Assembly: GCA_964385465.1 (NCBI GenBank)
Contig: CAYLPJ010000001.1
Coordinates: forward strand, 124,001-188,000
Length of the DNA stretch: 64,000 bases
Source: CAYLPJ01 sp964385465
GTDB lineage: Bacteria > Planctomycetota > Phycisphaerae > SM23-33
Reading direction: 5' to 3'
Shown: in pieces, positions 52,515 to 60,725 of the stretch
Numbering within the stretch: the first letter of the stretch is position 1
Layout of the letters: the number at the start of each line of letters is the position of its first letter
Position numbers and translations under genes: made by a program
The notes under the pieces: model-generated
What the model saw: only the letters and a program-made list of their open reading frames with translations
What the model was told of the DNA's origin: nothing
The model's database searches: none

Positions 52515-55121
52515 ATGAAGACCACCGCCATGCGACGACGCGAATTCCTCAAGCTCGCCGGCCTCGGGGCCGCCGCGGCAGCCATGCCGCCGAGCCTCTT
52601 CGGCGCCTGGCCGCCGGAGATCGCCGAGGACGCCCCCCGGCCGAACATCCTGTGGATCAGCGCCGAGGACCTCTCCCCCACCATGGGCTGCTACGGGGAC
52701 GACTACGCCACCACGCCGAAGCTGGACGCCTTCGCGGCCGAGGGGGTGCGGTACGACCGCGCCTTCGCCCACGCCCCGGTGTGCGCCCCGGCCCGCAGCG
52801 GGCTGATCACGGGGATGTACTCGACGAGTATCGGCACGACGTGGATGCGTTGCGGGGGCGTGCCCCCCTGGCAGGCGCGGTGCTTCCCGGAGTACCTGCG
52901 TGCGGCGGGGTACTTCTGCACCAACAACGCCAAGACGGACTACCAGTTCGGCGTGCCCGCCTCGGCGTGGCACATGTGCTCGGGGCAGGCCCACTGGAAG
53001 CACCGCCGGCGGAAGGACCAGCCGTTCTTCGCCGTGTTCAACCTCGGCGTGACGCACGAGTCCTCCACGCGCCGGTTCAAGCCCGGGCAGCAGTTCGACC
53101 ACGACCCCGCCGAGGCCCCCGTGCCCCCCTACTACCCCGACACGCAGATCGTCCGCGAGAACCTCGCCTGCTACTACGACCGCGTCCAGAGCCTCGACGG
53201 GCAGGTCCAGGGCATCCTCGACGAGCTCGAGGCCGACGGCCTGGCCGAGAACACCGTCGTCTGGTTCTGGGGCGACCACGGCTGGGGGCTGACCCGAGGC
53301 AAGCGGTGGGTGTACGACTCCGGCATCCGCGTGCCGCTTGTCATCCGCGTGCCCGAGAAGTTCCGCAAGTGGGCCGGCGGCGGCAGCGCCGGGGCCGTCT
53401 CCCCCGGACGGGCCGAGGGCGAGATCGTCAGCTTCATCGACTTCGCCCCCACCATGCTCAGCCTCGCCGGCGTGCAGGTGCCCGAGCACATGCAGGGCCA
53501 GGCGTTCCTCGGGCCCCAGAAGGCCCCGCCGCGCGACTACGCCTTCGCCGCCCGCGACCGCATGGACGAGACCTACGACTTCATCCGCGCCGTCCGCGAC
53601 AAGAAGTACAAGTACATCCGCAACTACATGCCCTGGCTGACACGCGGGCTGAATATCGACTACATGGACCGCACGCCCATCCTCCAGGAGATGCGCCGCC
53701 TCCACGAGGCCGGGAAGCTCGAGGACGGCCCGCAGATGCAGTTCTTCGAGCCGACCAAGCCGGTCCGGGAGCTGTACGACATCGAGGCCGACCCGCACGA
53801 GGTGCACAACCTCGCCGACCAGCCGAAGTACGCCGAGGTCGTCGAGCGGATGGACGGGGCACTCAAGGCCTGGATGAAGCGGATCGGCGACGTCGGGTTC
53901 ATCCCCGAGAGCGACTTCGACGCGATGAAGGACCGCTCGCGCACGGGCGATCCGGTCTTCACGCCGGCGAAGAAGGCCGACGACGGCACGGTGGCGGTGA
54001 CGCTGTCCTGCCCGACCAAGGGCGCGTCGATCGTCTACCGCGTGGACGAGGCGCCGGACCTCTCCGGCGAAGGCAAGGAGGGCGGGCCGGTGATCCTGCC
54101 GGCACGGAAGGCGACGATCCACGGCGGCGGGGCGCGCAAGAGCGGCAACGCCATCACGCACTACAAGGGCAAGGACACGACACTGAGCTGGACCGTCCGC
54201 CTGCCGAAGCCCGGCAAGGTGCCCGTGTACCTCCTCCAAGCCAACGCCGGCACCGGCGGCAGCGAGTACGAGCTCTCCGTCGGCGACCGGACGCTCAAGG
54301 GCACCATCCGCCACACCGACGACTGGGACGAGTTCCTCTGCGTGAAGGTCGGCGAGGTCGACGTGCCCGAGGCGGGCAAGGTCACCGTCACCATCCGGCC
54401 GACGAAACAGGTCGAGGGCCGGCTGGGCAACATCCAGGGCGTGGTGCTCTACGGCGACGAGGACGTCGCCAAGGCGTTCCGCCGCGTCACCCGGCCGTGG
54501 GCTCTTTACACCGAGCCGGTGGGGGTCAAGCCCGGCGAGCGGATCACGGCCAAGGCCTGCCGCATCGGCTACGGGGACAGCGGCACGGTATCGTACAACT
54601 ACGGCGACCCGGCCACCAGGCCCGGCCCGTCCGGCGACCCGGAGGTCTTCTGGCGGGAGGAGGTGGACCGGAGCGGCATGCTCGACCGCTGCCGCGCGCT
54701 GAAGGCCTACGACGGGCGGTGGGGCGAGGGCGTCGAGTTGTTCATCAAGTCCCTCGCCGACGAGGCGTCCCCGGTGCGGTACTGGGCGGTGGTGGGCCTC
54801 CAGCACGGCTGCGAGGGCGACGGGCAGATCGCCCGCGCGGCCGAAGCGGTCGCGCCGCTGCTGAAAGACGACTCCGACGCCGTGCGGGTCGCCGCCGCCG
54901 AGGCCTTTTGCACCTGGGGCCGCTGCGACGCCGGCCTGCCGGTGCTCGTGGACGTGCTGCGCAACGGCCCCAACAGCGCACCGCGGTTTGCGGCCTGGGC
55001 GCTGTGGCACATCGGCGAGAAGGCCCGCCCGGCCCTGGCCGAGATGGAGAAGGGCGCCGCCGGCGGGCGGTACCCCAACGCCGTCCTCAAGCGGGTGGTC
55101 GCGCGGCTGAAGAAAGGCTGA
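52515..55121 (+). CDS. Tat-exported arylsulfatase-type sulfatase with C-terminal beta-domain and HEAT-like repeats
   Basis: 868 residues. The twin-arginine signal is RRREFLKLAGLG. The S1 sulfatase domain follows with NILWISAEDLSP metal ligands and the active-site signature C90-A-P-A-R, where Cys90 would be converted to formylglycine. WFWGDHGWGL and a VRELYDIEADPHEVHNLAD C-subdomain are typical. Beyond about residue 490 it carries a jelly-roll-like domain (VPVYLLQANAGTGGSEYEL) and, from about 735, HEAT-like repeats (EASPVRYWAVVGLQHG, DSDAVRVAAAEAF). It hydrolyses sulfate esters, probably on algal polysaccharides or mucins. No formylglycine-generating enzyme lies in the window. Confidence 0.9.
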   Translation: MKTTAMRRREFLKLAGLGAAAAAMPPSLFGAWPPEIAEDAPRPNILWISAEDLSPTMGCYGDDYATTPKLDAFAAEGVRYDRAFAHAPVCAPARSGLITGMYSTSIGTTWMRCGGVPPWQARCFPEYLRAAGYFCTNNAKTDYQFGVPASAWHMCSGQAHWKHRRRKDQPFFAVFNLGVTHESSTRRFKPGQQFDHDPAEAPVPPYYPDTQIVRENLACYYDRVQSLDGQVQGILDELEADGLAENTVVWFWGDHGWGLTRGKRWVYDSGIRVPLVIRVPEKFRKWAGGGSAGAVSPGRAEGEIVSFIDFAPTMLSLAGVQVPEHMQGQAFLGPQKAPPRDYAFAARDRMDETYDFIRAVRDKKYKYIRNYMPWLTRGLNIDYMDRTPILQEMRRLHEAGKLEDGPQMQFFEPTKPVRELYDIEADPHEVHNLADQPKYAEVVERMDGALKAWMKRIGDVGFIPESDFDAMKDRSRTGDPVFTPAKKADDGTVAVTLSCPTKGASIVYRVDEAPDLSGEGKEGGPVILPARKATIHGGGARKSGNAITHYKGKDTTLSWTVRLPKPGKVPVYLLQANAGTGGSEYELSVGDRTLKGTIRHTDDWDEFLCVKVGEVDVPEAGKVTVTIRPTKQVEGRLGNIQGVVLYGDEDVAKAFRRVTRPWALYTEPVGVKPGERITAKACRIGYGDSGTVSYNYGDPATRPGPSGDPEVFWREEVDRSGMLDRCRALKAYDGRWGEGVELFIKSLADEASPVRYWAVVGLQHGCEGDGQIARAAEAVAPLLKDDSDAVRVAAAEAFCTWGRCDAGLPVLVDVLRNGPNSAPRFAAWALWHIGEKARPALAEMEKGAAGGRYPNAVLKRVVARLKKG

Positions 55122-55137
55122 TCCCGGCGCGGGCGAT

Positions 55138-55166
55138 TTGTCCGCCGCCGCGACATGCCGTATACT
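55138..55166 (+). promoter_or_regulatory. Candidate promoter for the transglutaminase-like/TPR gene
   Basis: TTGTCC (55138-55143), exact 17-base spacer, TATACT (55161-55166). A strong GGAGGGAGGA ribosome-binding site follows and points to the TTG at 55195. Confidence 0.5.
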
Positions 55167-55194
55167 CCCCTTCCAGGAGGGAGGACCAGTCAGC

Positions 55195-56541
55195 TTGCGG
55201 ACCACGCGAATGAGGAACCTGTCCAACCTGGCGGTTGCGGTCGTGCTGTCGTGCGCCGCCCTGGCCGCGGCCGACGAGGGCGCGCGGCCCCCGGCGCCCG
55301 CGGCCCCGCGCCCCACCACGGCCCCGACGACGCGCCCGGCCGGGCCGATCGGCGTCATCCAGGGGCTGATCGAGCTGAAGGACGAGGAGATCGACTACGC
55401 CGAGGCGTGCTTCAGCCTGGCGGCGGCGTTCGACCCGAACATGGACGCCAACGCCCACATGGCGCGGTTCGAGGGCATGGTGTCGGCCCTGCGGGGTCAG
55501 CTCACCGGCCCGACGCACCCGCGGACGGCTCTGCACGTGATCGCCAACCACCTGTTCCGGCAACAGGAGTTCCGGAGCGTTCCGCTGGACGTACCGAACC
55601 CCCCGCGGCTGCTGCACGAGACGCTGGCGGTGAAGGCGGGCACGGCCTACACGCTCTCGCTGCTGTACGCCGCGCTCGGCCAGCGGCTGGGGCTGGGGCT
55701 GGAGGTCGTCCCCGCGCCGCGCCACGCGCTGGTTCGCTACGACCGCCACGGGATCGTCCTGCGGGCCGACCCGCTGCTGGGCGGCAAGCTCTACGAAAAC
55801 GCCGCCTTCACCCGCCGCTTCGCCTCGGTCTCCGGGAGCCACTACCTCCAGCCGCTCACCCGCCGGCAGGTGCTCGGGCTGGCGCTGTCCCAGCAGGCCG
55901 TCTGGCTCGGCGAACGCGGGGCCGCCAAGGCCGCCGCCGTCTGCCACCAGGCGGCCATCCACCTGCTGCCGGAATCCCCCGAGGTACACGTTGCCGCCGG
56001 GGCCTTCCTGCGGGCCGTCGGCCAGCACGCCAACGCCCGCAAGATGCTCGCCAAGGCGATCGAGGGGCGTGAACGCTACCCCGAGGCCTGGATGCATCGC
56101 GGCCTGAGCCTCCTGGCCGAGAAGAAGGTCGACGAGGCCCTGCTCTGCATGGACCGGGCCGTCGAATACGCGCCGCGGCTGCCGGCAACCTACCTCAATC
56201 GCGCGCGGGCCCTGATGGCCGCCGGGAAGAGAAAGCAGGCCGTCGCCGACTACCACCGTGCACTCAAGCTGGACAAGAACCTCTTCGACGCGTGGTTCGG
56301 CGCCGGCACGGCCCTGTGGCAGATGGAGGATCACGCCCATGCGCTGACGTGCCTCGACCAGGCGGTGCGGCTCCAGCCCAAGGCGGCCCTGGCGCACATG
56401 ATCCGGGCGATGGTCCTGGACAAGCTCGGCCGCCACGACGACGCCTGGACGGCTCTCCGCCGGGCCGCCGAGCTGGGCATCAAGCCGCCGGAGAAGCTCG
56501 TCCGCGCCCTCCGGGCGAAGCTCGAGGCCGACGAGGGATAG
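55195..56541 (+). CDS. Secreted SirB1/transglutaminase-like domain protein with TPR repeats
   Basis: 448 residues from TTG 55195, chosen because GGAGGGAGGA ends nine bases upstream; ATG 55210 is in frame but too far from it. The signal peptide is LSNLAVAVVLSCAALAAADE, then a Pro/Thr-rich linker. Residues of about 60-240 match the SirB1-type transglutaminase-like fold (LHETLAVKAGTAYTLSLLYAALGQRLG, PAPRHALVRYD), but the usual catalytic Cys is not obvious. At least five TPR motifs follow (EAWMHRGLSLLAEKKVDEALL, ATYLNRARALMAAGKRKQA). Probably an envelope scaffold binding peptides. The stop lies 7 bp from that of the convergent oxidoreductase gene. Confidence 0.82.
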   Translation: MRTTRMRNLSNLAVAVVLSCAALAAADEGARPPAPAAPRPTTAPTTRPAGPIGVIQGLIELKDEEIDYAEACFSLAAAFDPNMDANAHMARFEGMVSALRGQLTGPTHPRTALHVIANHLFRQQEFRSVPLDVPNPPRLLHETLAVKAGTAYTLSLLYAALGQRLGLGLEVVPAPRHALVRYDRHGIVLRADPLLGGKLYENAAFTRRFASVSGSHYLQPLTRRQVLGLALSQQAVWLGERGAAKAAAVCHQAAIHLLPESPEVHVAAGAFLRAVGQHANARKMLAKAIEGRERYPEAWMHRGLSLLAEKKVDEALLCMDRAVEYAPRLPATYLNRARALMAAGKRKQAVADYHRALKLDKNLFDAWFGAGTALWQMEDHAHALTCLDQAVRLQPKAALAHMIRAMVLDKLGRHDDAWTALRRAAELGIKPPEKLVRALRAKLEADEG

Positions 56542-56547
56542 GCCCGC

Positions 56548-57888
56548 CTACAGGTCCCAGCCCTTGCGGTATTCGCGGCGGACGAGGTCGGCGACCTCGG
56601 GGGCGCCCTTGGCCTTGAGGTTCACCGAGTCCCACTCGACGGTCTTGCCCGCCTTGATCGCCAGGTTGCCCAGAAGCACCGTTTCGCACAGCGGGCCGCC
56701 GTAATCCGTGAAGTTGCTCGACGCCGCCGGACCGCCCTTGACCGCCGCCAGCCATTCCTTCTTGTGCCCGGGGCTGCGCGGCAGCGTCTCGGGCAGGTTG
56801 CGGAGCTCATCGGACTTGTTGCGGCTCTCGGGAAGCAGCCGCGGGCTGGCAGTGTTGTAGACGATCATCTCGCCCTTCTCGCCCACAAACAGCGAGCCGT
56901 TCTTGGGGAACTTGCGGTCCTTGCCGAAGCTCTCCGGCGGCTCGGGCAGCTTGCCGCCGTCGTACCACTTCACCGTCACAGGAGGCTGCTTGCCCCGGGC
57001 GGGGAACTTCAGCGTCACGATCGACCAGTTCGGGTAGGTCTCCTCGCTGCCGCCCTCGTGCTCGGCCGAGAGGACGATCGGGTGCTTGTCGCTGTTCTTC
57101 AGCGCCTCGCCGAGATCGAGCGCCCAGAAGGACAGGTCGAAGAAGTGGCAGCCCATGTCGCCCAGGGCCCCGGTGCCGAAATCCCACCAGCCGCGCCACT
57201 GGAACGGGTGCAAGTGTTTGTGGTACTTCCGCTGCGGCGCCGGACCGAGCCAGAGGTCCCAGTCCAGCTTCGCCGGCACGGGCTCGGCGGGGGGGCGCTT
57301 GGCCAGGCCCTGAGGCCAGATCGGGCGGTTCGTGAAAATGTGCACCTCCTTCACCGCGCCGATCAGCCCGCCCTTGATCATCTCCACGCCGCGACGCAGG
57401 CCGCTGCGAGCGTGACCCTCCTGGTCCATCTGCGTGGCGACCTTGTGCCTGGCGGCCGCGAGGCCGAGCTGCCGGGCCTCCCACACCGAATGCGTCAGCG
57501 GCTTCTCCGTGCAGACGCCCTTGCCGAGCTTGATGGCCATGATCGAAGCGGGGTAGTGCGTATGGTCGGGCGTGGAGACCATCACCGCGTCGATGTTCTT
57601 CTGCTCGGTGAGCATCTTGCGGAAGTCCGCCCAGCCCTTGGCGCCGGGGTGGTCCTTCCTGGCCTTCTCCACGCGCCCGGCGTCGACGTCGCACAGCGCG
57701 GTGATGTTGGCCCCGACCCGCTTGAGCCACTTGCGGTTGCCGCTTCCCATCCCGCCGACGCCGACGCAGGCGACGTCCACGGCGTCGTTGGCGGCGTACG
57801 TCCTCGCCGCACCGGCACCGACAAGCAGGACGCCGGCGCCCATGGCCGATCGTTTGAGGAACCCGCGACGCGTCATTCGATGGGACAT
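56548..57888 (-). CDS. Tat-exported Gfo/Idh/MocA-family oxidoreductase
   Basis: 446 residues with a twin-arginine signal (TRRGFLKRSAMGAG), so folded and cofactor-loaded before export. The NAD-binding motif is GVGGMGSG. Then come ALCDVD, MVSTPDHTHY and the family signature CTEKPLTHS with catalytic-site Lys. The substrate domain has WDFGTGALGDMGCHFFD, the pattern common in planctomycete secreted members with tightly held NAD(H). Likely oxidises or hydrolyses a sugar derivative in the periplasm. AGGAGA precedes ATG 57888. It is followed upstream, in the same direction, by the enolase-superfamily gene (90-bp gap). Confidence 0.9.
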   Translation of the reverse strand: MSHRMTRRGFLKRSAMGAGVLLVGAGAARTYAANDAVDVACVGVGGMGSGNRKWLKRVGANITALCDVDAGRVEKARKDHPGAKGWADFRKMLTEQKNIDAVMVSTPDHTHYPASIMAIKLGKGVCTEKPLTHSVWEARQLGLAAARHKVATQMDQEGHARSGLRRGVEMIKGGLIGAVKEVHIFTNRPIWPQGLAKRPPAEPVPAKLDWDLWLGPAPQRKYHKHLHPFQWRGWWDFGTGALGDMGCHFFDLSFWALDLGEALKNSDKHPIVLSAEHEGGSEETYPNWSIVTLKFPARGKQPPVTVKWYDGGKLPEPPESFGKDRKFPKNGSLFVGEKGEMIVYNTASPRLLPESRNKSDELRNLPETLPRSPGHKKEWLAAVKGGPAASSNFTDYGGPLCETVLLGNLAIKAGKTVEWDSVNLKAKGAPEVADLVRREYRKGWDL

Positions 57889-57977
57889 GTTCGATCTCCT
57901 GTTCCTGGTGCGCTTCTGTCTGTTCAACACCCCCGGCCGCGCGAGGGGACGGCGGCGATGCCGCCCAGAGACGGGGC

Positions 57978-59072
57978 CTACTCGGTTACCGCCCAGGCCG
58001 AGCGGGCGAGCCAGTCCCCATCCATCTCGATGCCCCAGCCCGGCCCGGGCGGGATCTCGACGACGCCGTCGCGGACCTCCAGCTTCGGGCGGTACGCCGC
58101 CTGCGCCCACTCGTTCGGCTCGATGGCGAACTCCAGGTGCGGACCGGCGTTGGGGATCGCCGCCAGCAGATGCAGCGTGAACAGCGTCACCATCGAGAGG
58201 TTCGCCGAATGCGGCACGCAGGGCAGGCCGGCCTGCTCGGCGAGCGCCGCCACCGCCGCGGCGCGGACCATCCCGCCGACGTACAGCACGTCCGGCTGGG
58301 CGATGTCCACCGCCCGCATGGCGATCATCCGCCGCCAGCTCGGCAGCATGCAGTCCTGCTCGCCGCCGGCGACGGGGACGTCGAGCGCCTCGGCCACCTC
58401 CGCCGTCCACTCGTACTGCCAGTACGGGCAGGGCTCCTCGAAGTGACTGACGCCCTGGTCCTCGAGCATCCGTCCGACCTCGATGGCCTTCGCCGGCGTG
58501 TAGCAACTGTTGGCGTCCACCAGCAGACGGCAGTCGTCGCCGATCGCCTTGCGGACGGTCGGGACCAGCTCCTCCGTCCGCCCGCGCCACTGGTCGGCGT
58601 CGTGCCCGCAGACGCTGCCGATGCGGATCTTGAACGCGCCGAAGCCCCGCTCGTCGCGAAGGCGGCCGAGCCGCTCGGCCTCGTCGGCCGGGGCAATGTC
58701 CCGCCGCATGCTCGATCCGTACGCCGGGATCGGCCGGCGCTGCCCGCCCAGCAGCTCGCAGACGCTGCGCCCCGCGGCCTTGCCCAACAGGTCCCAGACG
58801 GCCGTCTCCAGCCCCGCCATCGCCCGCCGGACGTACGAGCCGGGGAACTTGTACGTGGCCTCGACAATGCGGTGCATCAGGGCCTCGACATCCTCCCGCC
58901 CGGCCACCTCCTCGCCGAGCGCCCGCGGGGCGACCTGGCGATGAAAGACCGTCGCCGAGATGTCCGCGTTGTAGGTGGAGATCTGCCCCCACCCCGTGGT
59001 CCCGTCCTCGCCGGTGACCCGGACATACGCCACTGCCGGCTGGGTGAACGTCTCAAATCGCGTAAGCTTCAT
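57978..59072 (-). CDS. Enolase-superfamily (mandelate racemase/muconate lactonizing enzyme-type) protein
   Basis: 364 residues with the capping domain followed by the barrel. Catalytic and metal residues are visible: Lys148 in FKIRIG (KxR instead of KxK), Asp186 in LVDANS, Glu212 in FEEPCPY, Glu238 in VAGGEQD, Asp261 in QPDVLYVGG and His288 in VPHSAN. The Lys/His pairing is that of sugar-acid dehydratases of the mandelate racemase subgroup. Cytoplasmic. GGGAGCGA precedes ATG 59072. With the neighbouring secreted oxidoreductase it would suit a sugar-acid catabolic branch; the acid is unknown. Confidence 0.9.
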   Translation of the reverse strand: MKLTRFETFTQPAVAYVRVTGEDGTTGWGQISTYNADISATVFHRQVAPRALGEEVAGREDVEALMHRIVEATYKFPGSYVRRAMAGLETAVWDLLGKAAGRSVCELLGGQRRPIPAYGSSMRRDIAPADEAERLGRLRDERGFGAFKIRIGSVCGHDADQWRGRTEELVPTVRKAIGDDCRLLVDANSCYTPAKAIEVGRMLEDQGVSHFEEPCPYWQYEWTAEVAEALDVPVAGGEQDCMLPSWRRMIAMRAVDIAQPDVLYVGGMVRAAAVAALAEQAGLPCVPHSANLSMVTLFTLHLLAAIPNAGPHLEFAIEPNEWAQAAYRPKLEVRDGVVEIPPGPGWGIEMDGDWLARSAWAVTE

Positions 59073-59130
59073 CGTTCGCTCCCGTTGCGTGCTCCGGCCC
59101 GTCGAGGGTCGGACCACGACGGCGGCCAAA

Positions 59131-59179
59131 CATGACCATCTACATGGTCCTTTTCATGGTCATGTTGATGACCTATAAT
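59131..59179 (+). promoter_or_regulatory. Promoter and palindromic operator of the toxin-antitoxin operon
   Basis: TTTTCA (59151-59156), 17-base spacer, perfect TATAAT (59174-59179). A perfect 9-bp inverted repeat, CATGACCAT (59131-59139) and ATGGTCATG (59156-59164), overlaps the -35, and a third half-site ATGGTC lies at 59144-59149. This is the layout expected for autorepression by the Phd-type antitoxin. Confidence 0.58.
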
Positions 59180-59209
59180 CGATGCGAGTGTACAGAGAAG
59201 GGCATTGCC

Positions 59210-59449
59210 ATGCACACAGCAAACATCGCGGAGTTGAAGGCCCGGCTGAGCGAGTTCGTCTCGCTGGCCGAGAAGGGGGAGGAGGTCCGGATCTGTCGGC
59301 GCAACGTTCCGGTCGCCCGGATCGTCCCGGAGAAGCCCCCTGCCGGCGAAGGCACGAAGATCGGCTGCGGGGTGGGGACGGTGGAGTTCCTCGGCGATGT
59401 GGTCTCCCCGCCGATTCCATTGGACGAATACGACGCAATGAAGGATTAG
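59210..59449 (+). CDS. Phd/YefM-family antitoxin
   Basis: A 79-residue antitoxin. The N-terminal MHTANIAELKARLSEFV is the Phd/YefM DNA-binding fold opening, followed by the conserved EEVRICRRNVPVARIVP strand pair. The C-terminal part should wrap the toxin. ATG 59210, behind AGAAGGG, is chosen rather than the in-frame ATGs at 59132 and beyond, which would lie inside the operator and promoter. The PIN toxin gene follows after 10 bp. Local base composition upstream is less GC-rich than the neighbouring genes, as often seen in mobile toxin-antitoxin modules. Confidence 0.88.
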   Translation: MHTANIAELKARLSEFVSLAEKGEEVRICRRNVPVARIVPEKPPAGEGTKIGCGVGTVEFLGDVVSPPIPLDEYDAMKD

Positions 59450-59459
59450 GGGGACCACG

Positions 59460-59852
59460 GTGAGTGTTCTGCTGGACACCTGCGTTATCCTCTGGGCGGT
59501 GGGAGACCCATCCAAACTGAGCGGAACGGCTGAGACGGCCCTCGAAGACCCTGGGCATACACGGTACGTTTCCGTCGTCTCCTGTATGGAAATCGCATGC
59601 CTCCACCGCCAACATCGCATCCGCCTCGACCGGCCATGGCATCGGTGGTTCGACCATTTCGTTGCTATCAACAACTGGCGCGTACTGGACGTGGACTTGA
59701 GCGTCGCAAGAGAGGGCTGGCTGCTGCCGGGTAGATTCCACGGCGATCCGGGGGATCGGCTGCTTGTGGCAACCGCCCGCCTGCACGGCGTGCCGATTCT
59801 GACATCCGACCGGGAGATCCTGGACTACCCCCACGTGCCAAGCCTTTGGTAG
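59460..59852 (+). CDS. PIN-domain (VapC-type) ribonuclease toxin
   Basis: 130 residues with the four acidic residues of a PIN nuclease: Asp6 in LLDTCVIL, Glu44 in SCMEIA, Asp96/Asp99 in HGDPGDRLLVATA and Asp117 in TSDREI. This subtype commonly pairs with Phd-type antitoxins and cleaves RNA. GTG 59460 is preceded by TAGGGGGA. All catalytic residues are present, so the toxin looks intact. Confidence 0.9.
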   Translation: MSVLLDTCVILWAVGDPSKLSGTAETALEDPGHTRYVSVVSCMEIACLHRQHRIRLDRPWHRWFDHFVAINNWRVLDVDLSVAREGWLLPGRFHGDPGDRLLVATARLHGVPILTSDREILDYPHVPSLW

Positions 59853-59873
59853 CAGGGCTTTGGGCGTGCTGCG

Positions 59874-60620
59874 TTACGTCGTCCGACCGACGAGCAGCAG
59901 GACGTCGGAGTCGGTCTCGTCGAAGGCGCCGAAGCCCAGGCCGGCGTGGAGGCCGACCTCCGCGAAGCCTGCGGCACCGAAGACGGCGGTGAGTTCGCCC
60001 GGCAGCCACGGGCGGAGGAGCGTCTCGGCCAGCTCGTGCTCGCAGCCGTCGGGGGCCCACCGGAGCGTGAGCACGTTGAACCGCAGCAGGCCGGCCTCCA
60101 GGAAGTCGTAGAAGCGGACGAACTCCGCGCCGGCCGATCGCGTCACCCCGACGATCCGCTCCCGCCGGGCGAGCACCCGGGCGTAGTTGAGCAACTGCAC
60201 GACGGCCACGCCGCCGCCGGAGGCGAGGCGGGCGAACCCCTCGGCCGTGCGAGCCAGGGCGTCGGGCTCCAGCAGGTGCGGCAGGGAGTTGCCCAGGCAG
60301 AGGACGGCATCGAAGGGCCCGTCGGCGACGTCCGCGACGTCCTGCATGGCGGCGTGATGGAAGGCGATATCCACCCCGGCGGCCTCGGCGCGGCGGCGGG
60401 CGGCGGCGAGCATCTCCCCCGAGAGGTCCGACGCGGTGACCGCCACCCCCATCTCGGCGAGCATGACCGCATGCAGCCCGGTGCCGCAGGCGACGTCGAT
60501 GGCAGTCTGCACCCCGTGCCGCCGCAGCAGCTCGGCGAGGAACGCGCGGGCGGCGTCCACGCGGCCGGCCTCGCCGGTCAGTGCGTCGTAGTCATCGGCA
60601 AGCTGCTCGTAGAAGGCCAT
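59874..60620 (-). CDS. Class I SAM-dependent methyltransferase
   Basis: A 248-residue methyltransferase beginning YEQLADDYDALTG, with SAM motif I AIDVACGTGLHAVMLA, the acidic strand VTASDLSGEML and motif IV LCLGNSLPHLL. The pattern resembles glycine/sarcosine N-methyltransferase-type and related small-molecule enzymes. The C-terminal half forms a beta-meander (FVRFYDFLEAGLLRFNVLTLRW), as in that group. Cytoplasmic, monocistronic, 104 bp downstream of the HzsA-related gene's end. Substrate unknown. Confidence 0.87.
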   Translation of the reverse strand: MAFYEQLADDYDALTGEAGRVDAARAFLAELLRRHGVQTAIDVACGTGLHAVMLAEMGVAVTASDLSGEMLAAARRRAEAAGVDIAFHHAAMQDVADVADGPFDAVLCLGNSLPHLLEPDALARTAEGFARLASGGGVAVVQLLNYARVLARRERIVGVTRSAGAEFVRFYDFLEAGLLRFNVLTLRWAPDGCEHELAETLLRPWLPGELTAVFGAAGFAEVGLHAGLGFGAFDETDSDVLLLVGRTT

Positions 60621-60725
60621 CCTCGCCTCCGCATGGTGGGGAAGGGGACCGCCCTCACGATAGTCAGCCCGGCCGGCGGGGCCAACCGCATCCGCGTCAC
60701 GCCGGTGTGAGAGGCCGCGACCCGT

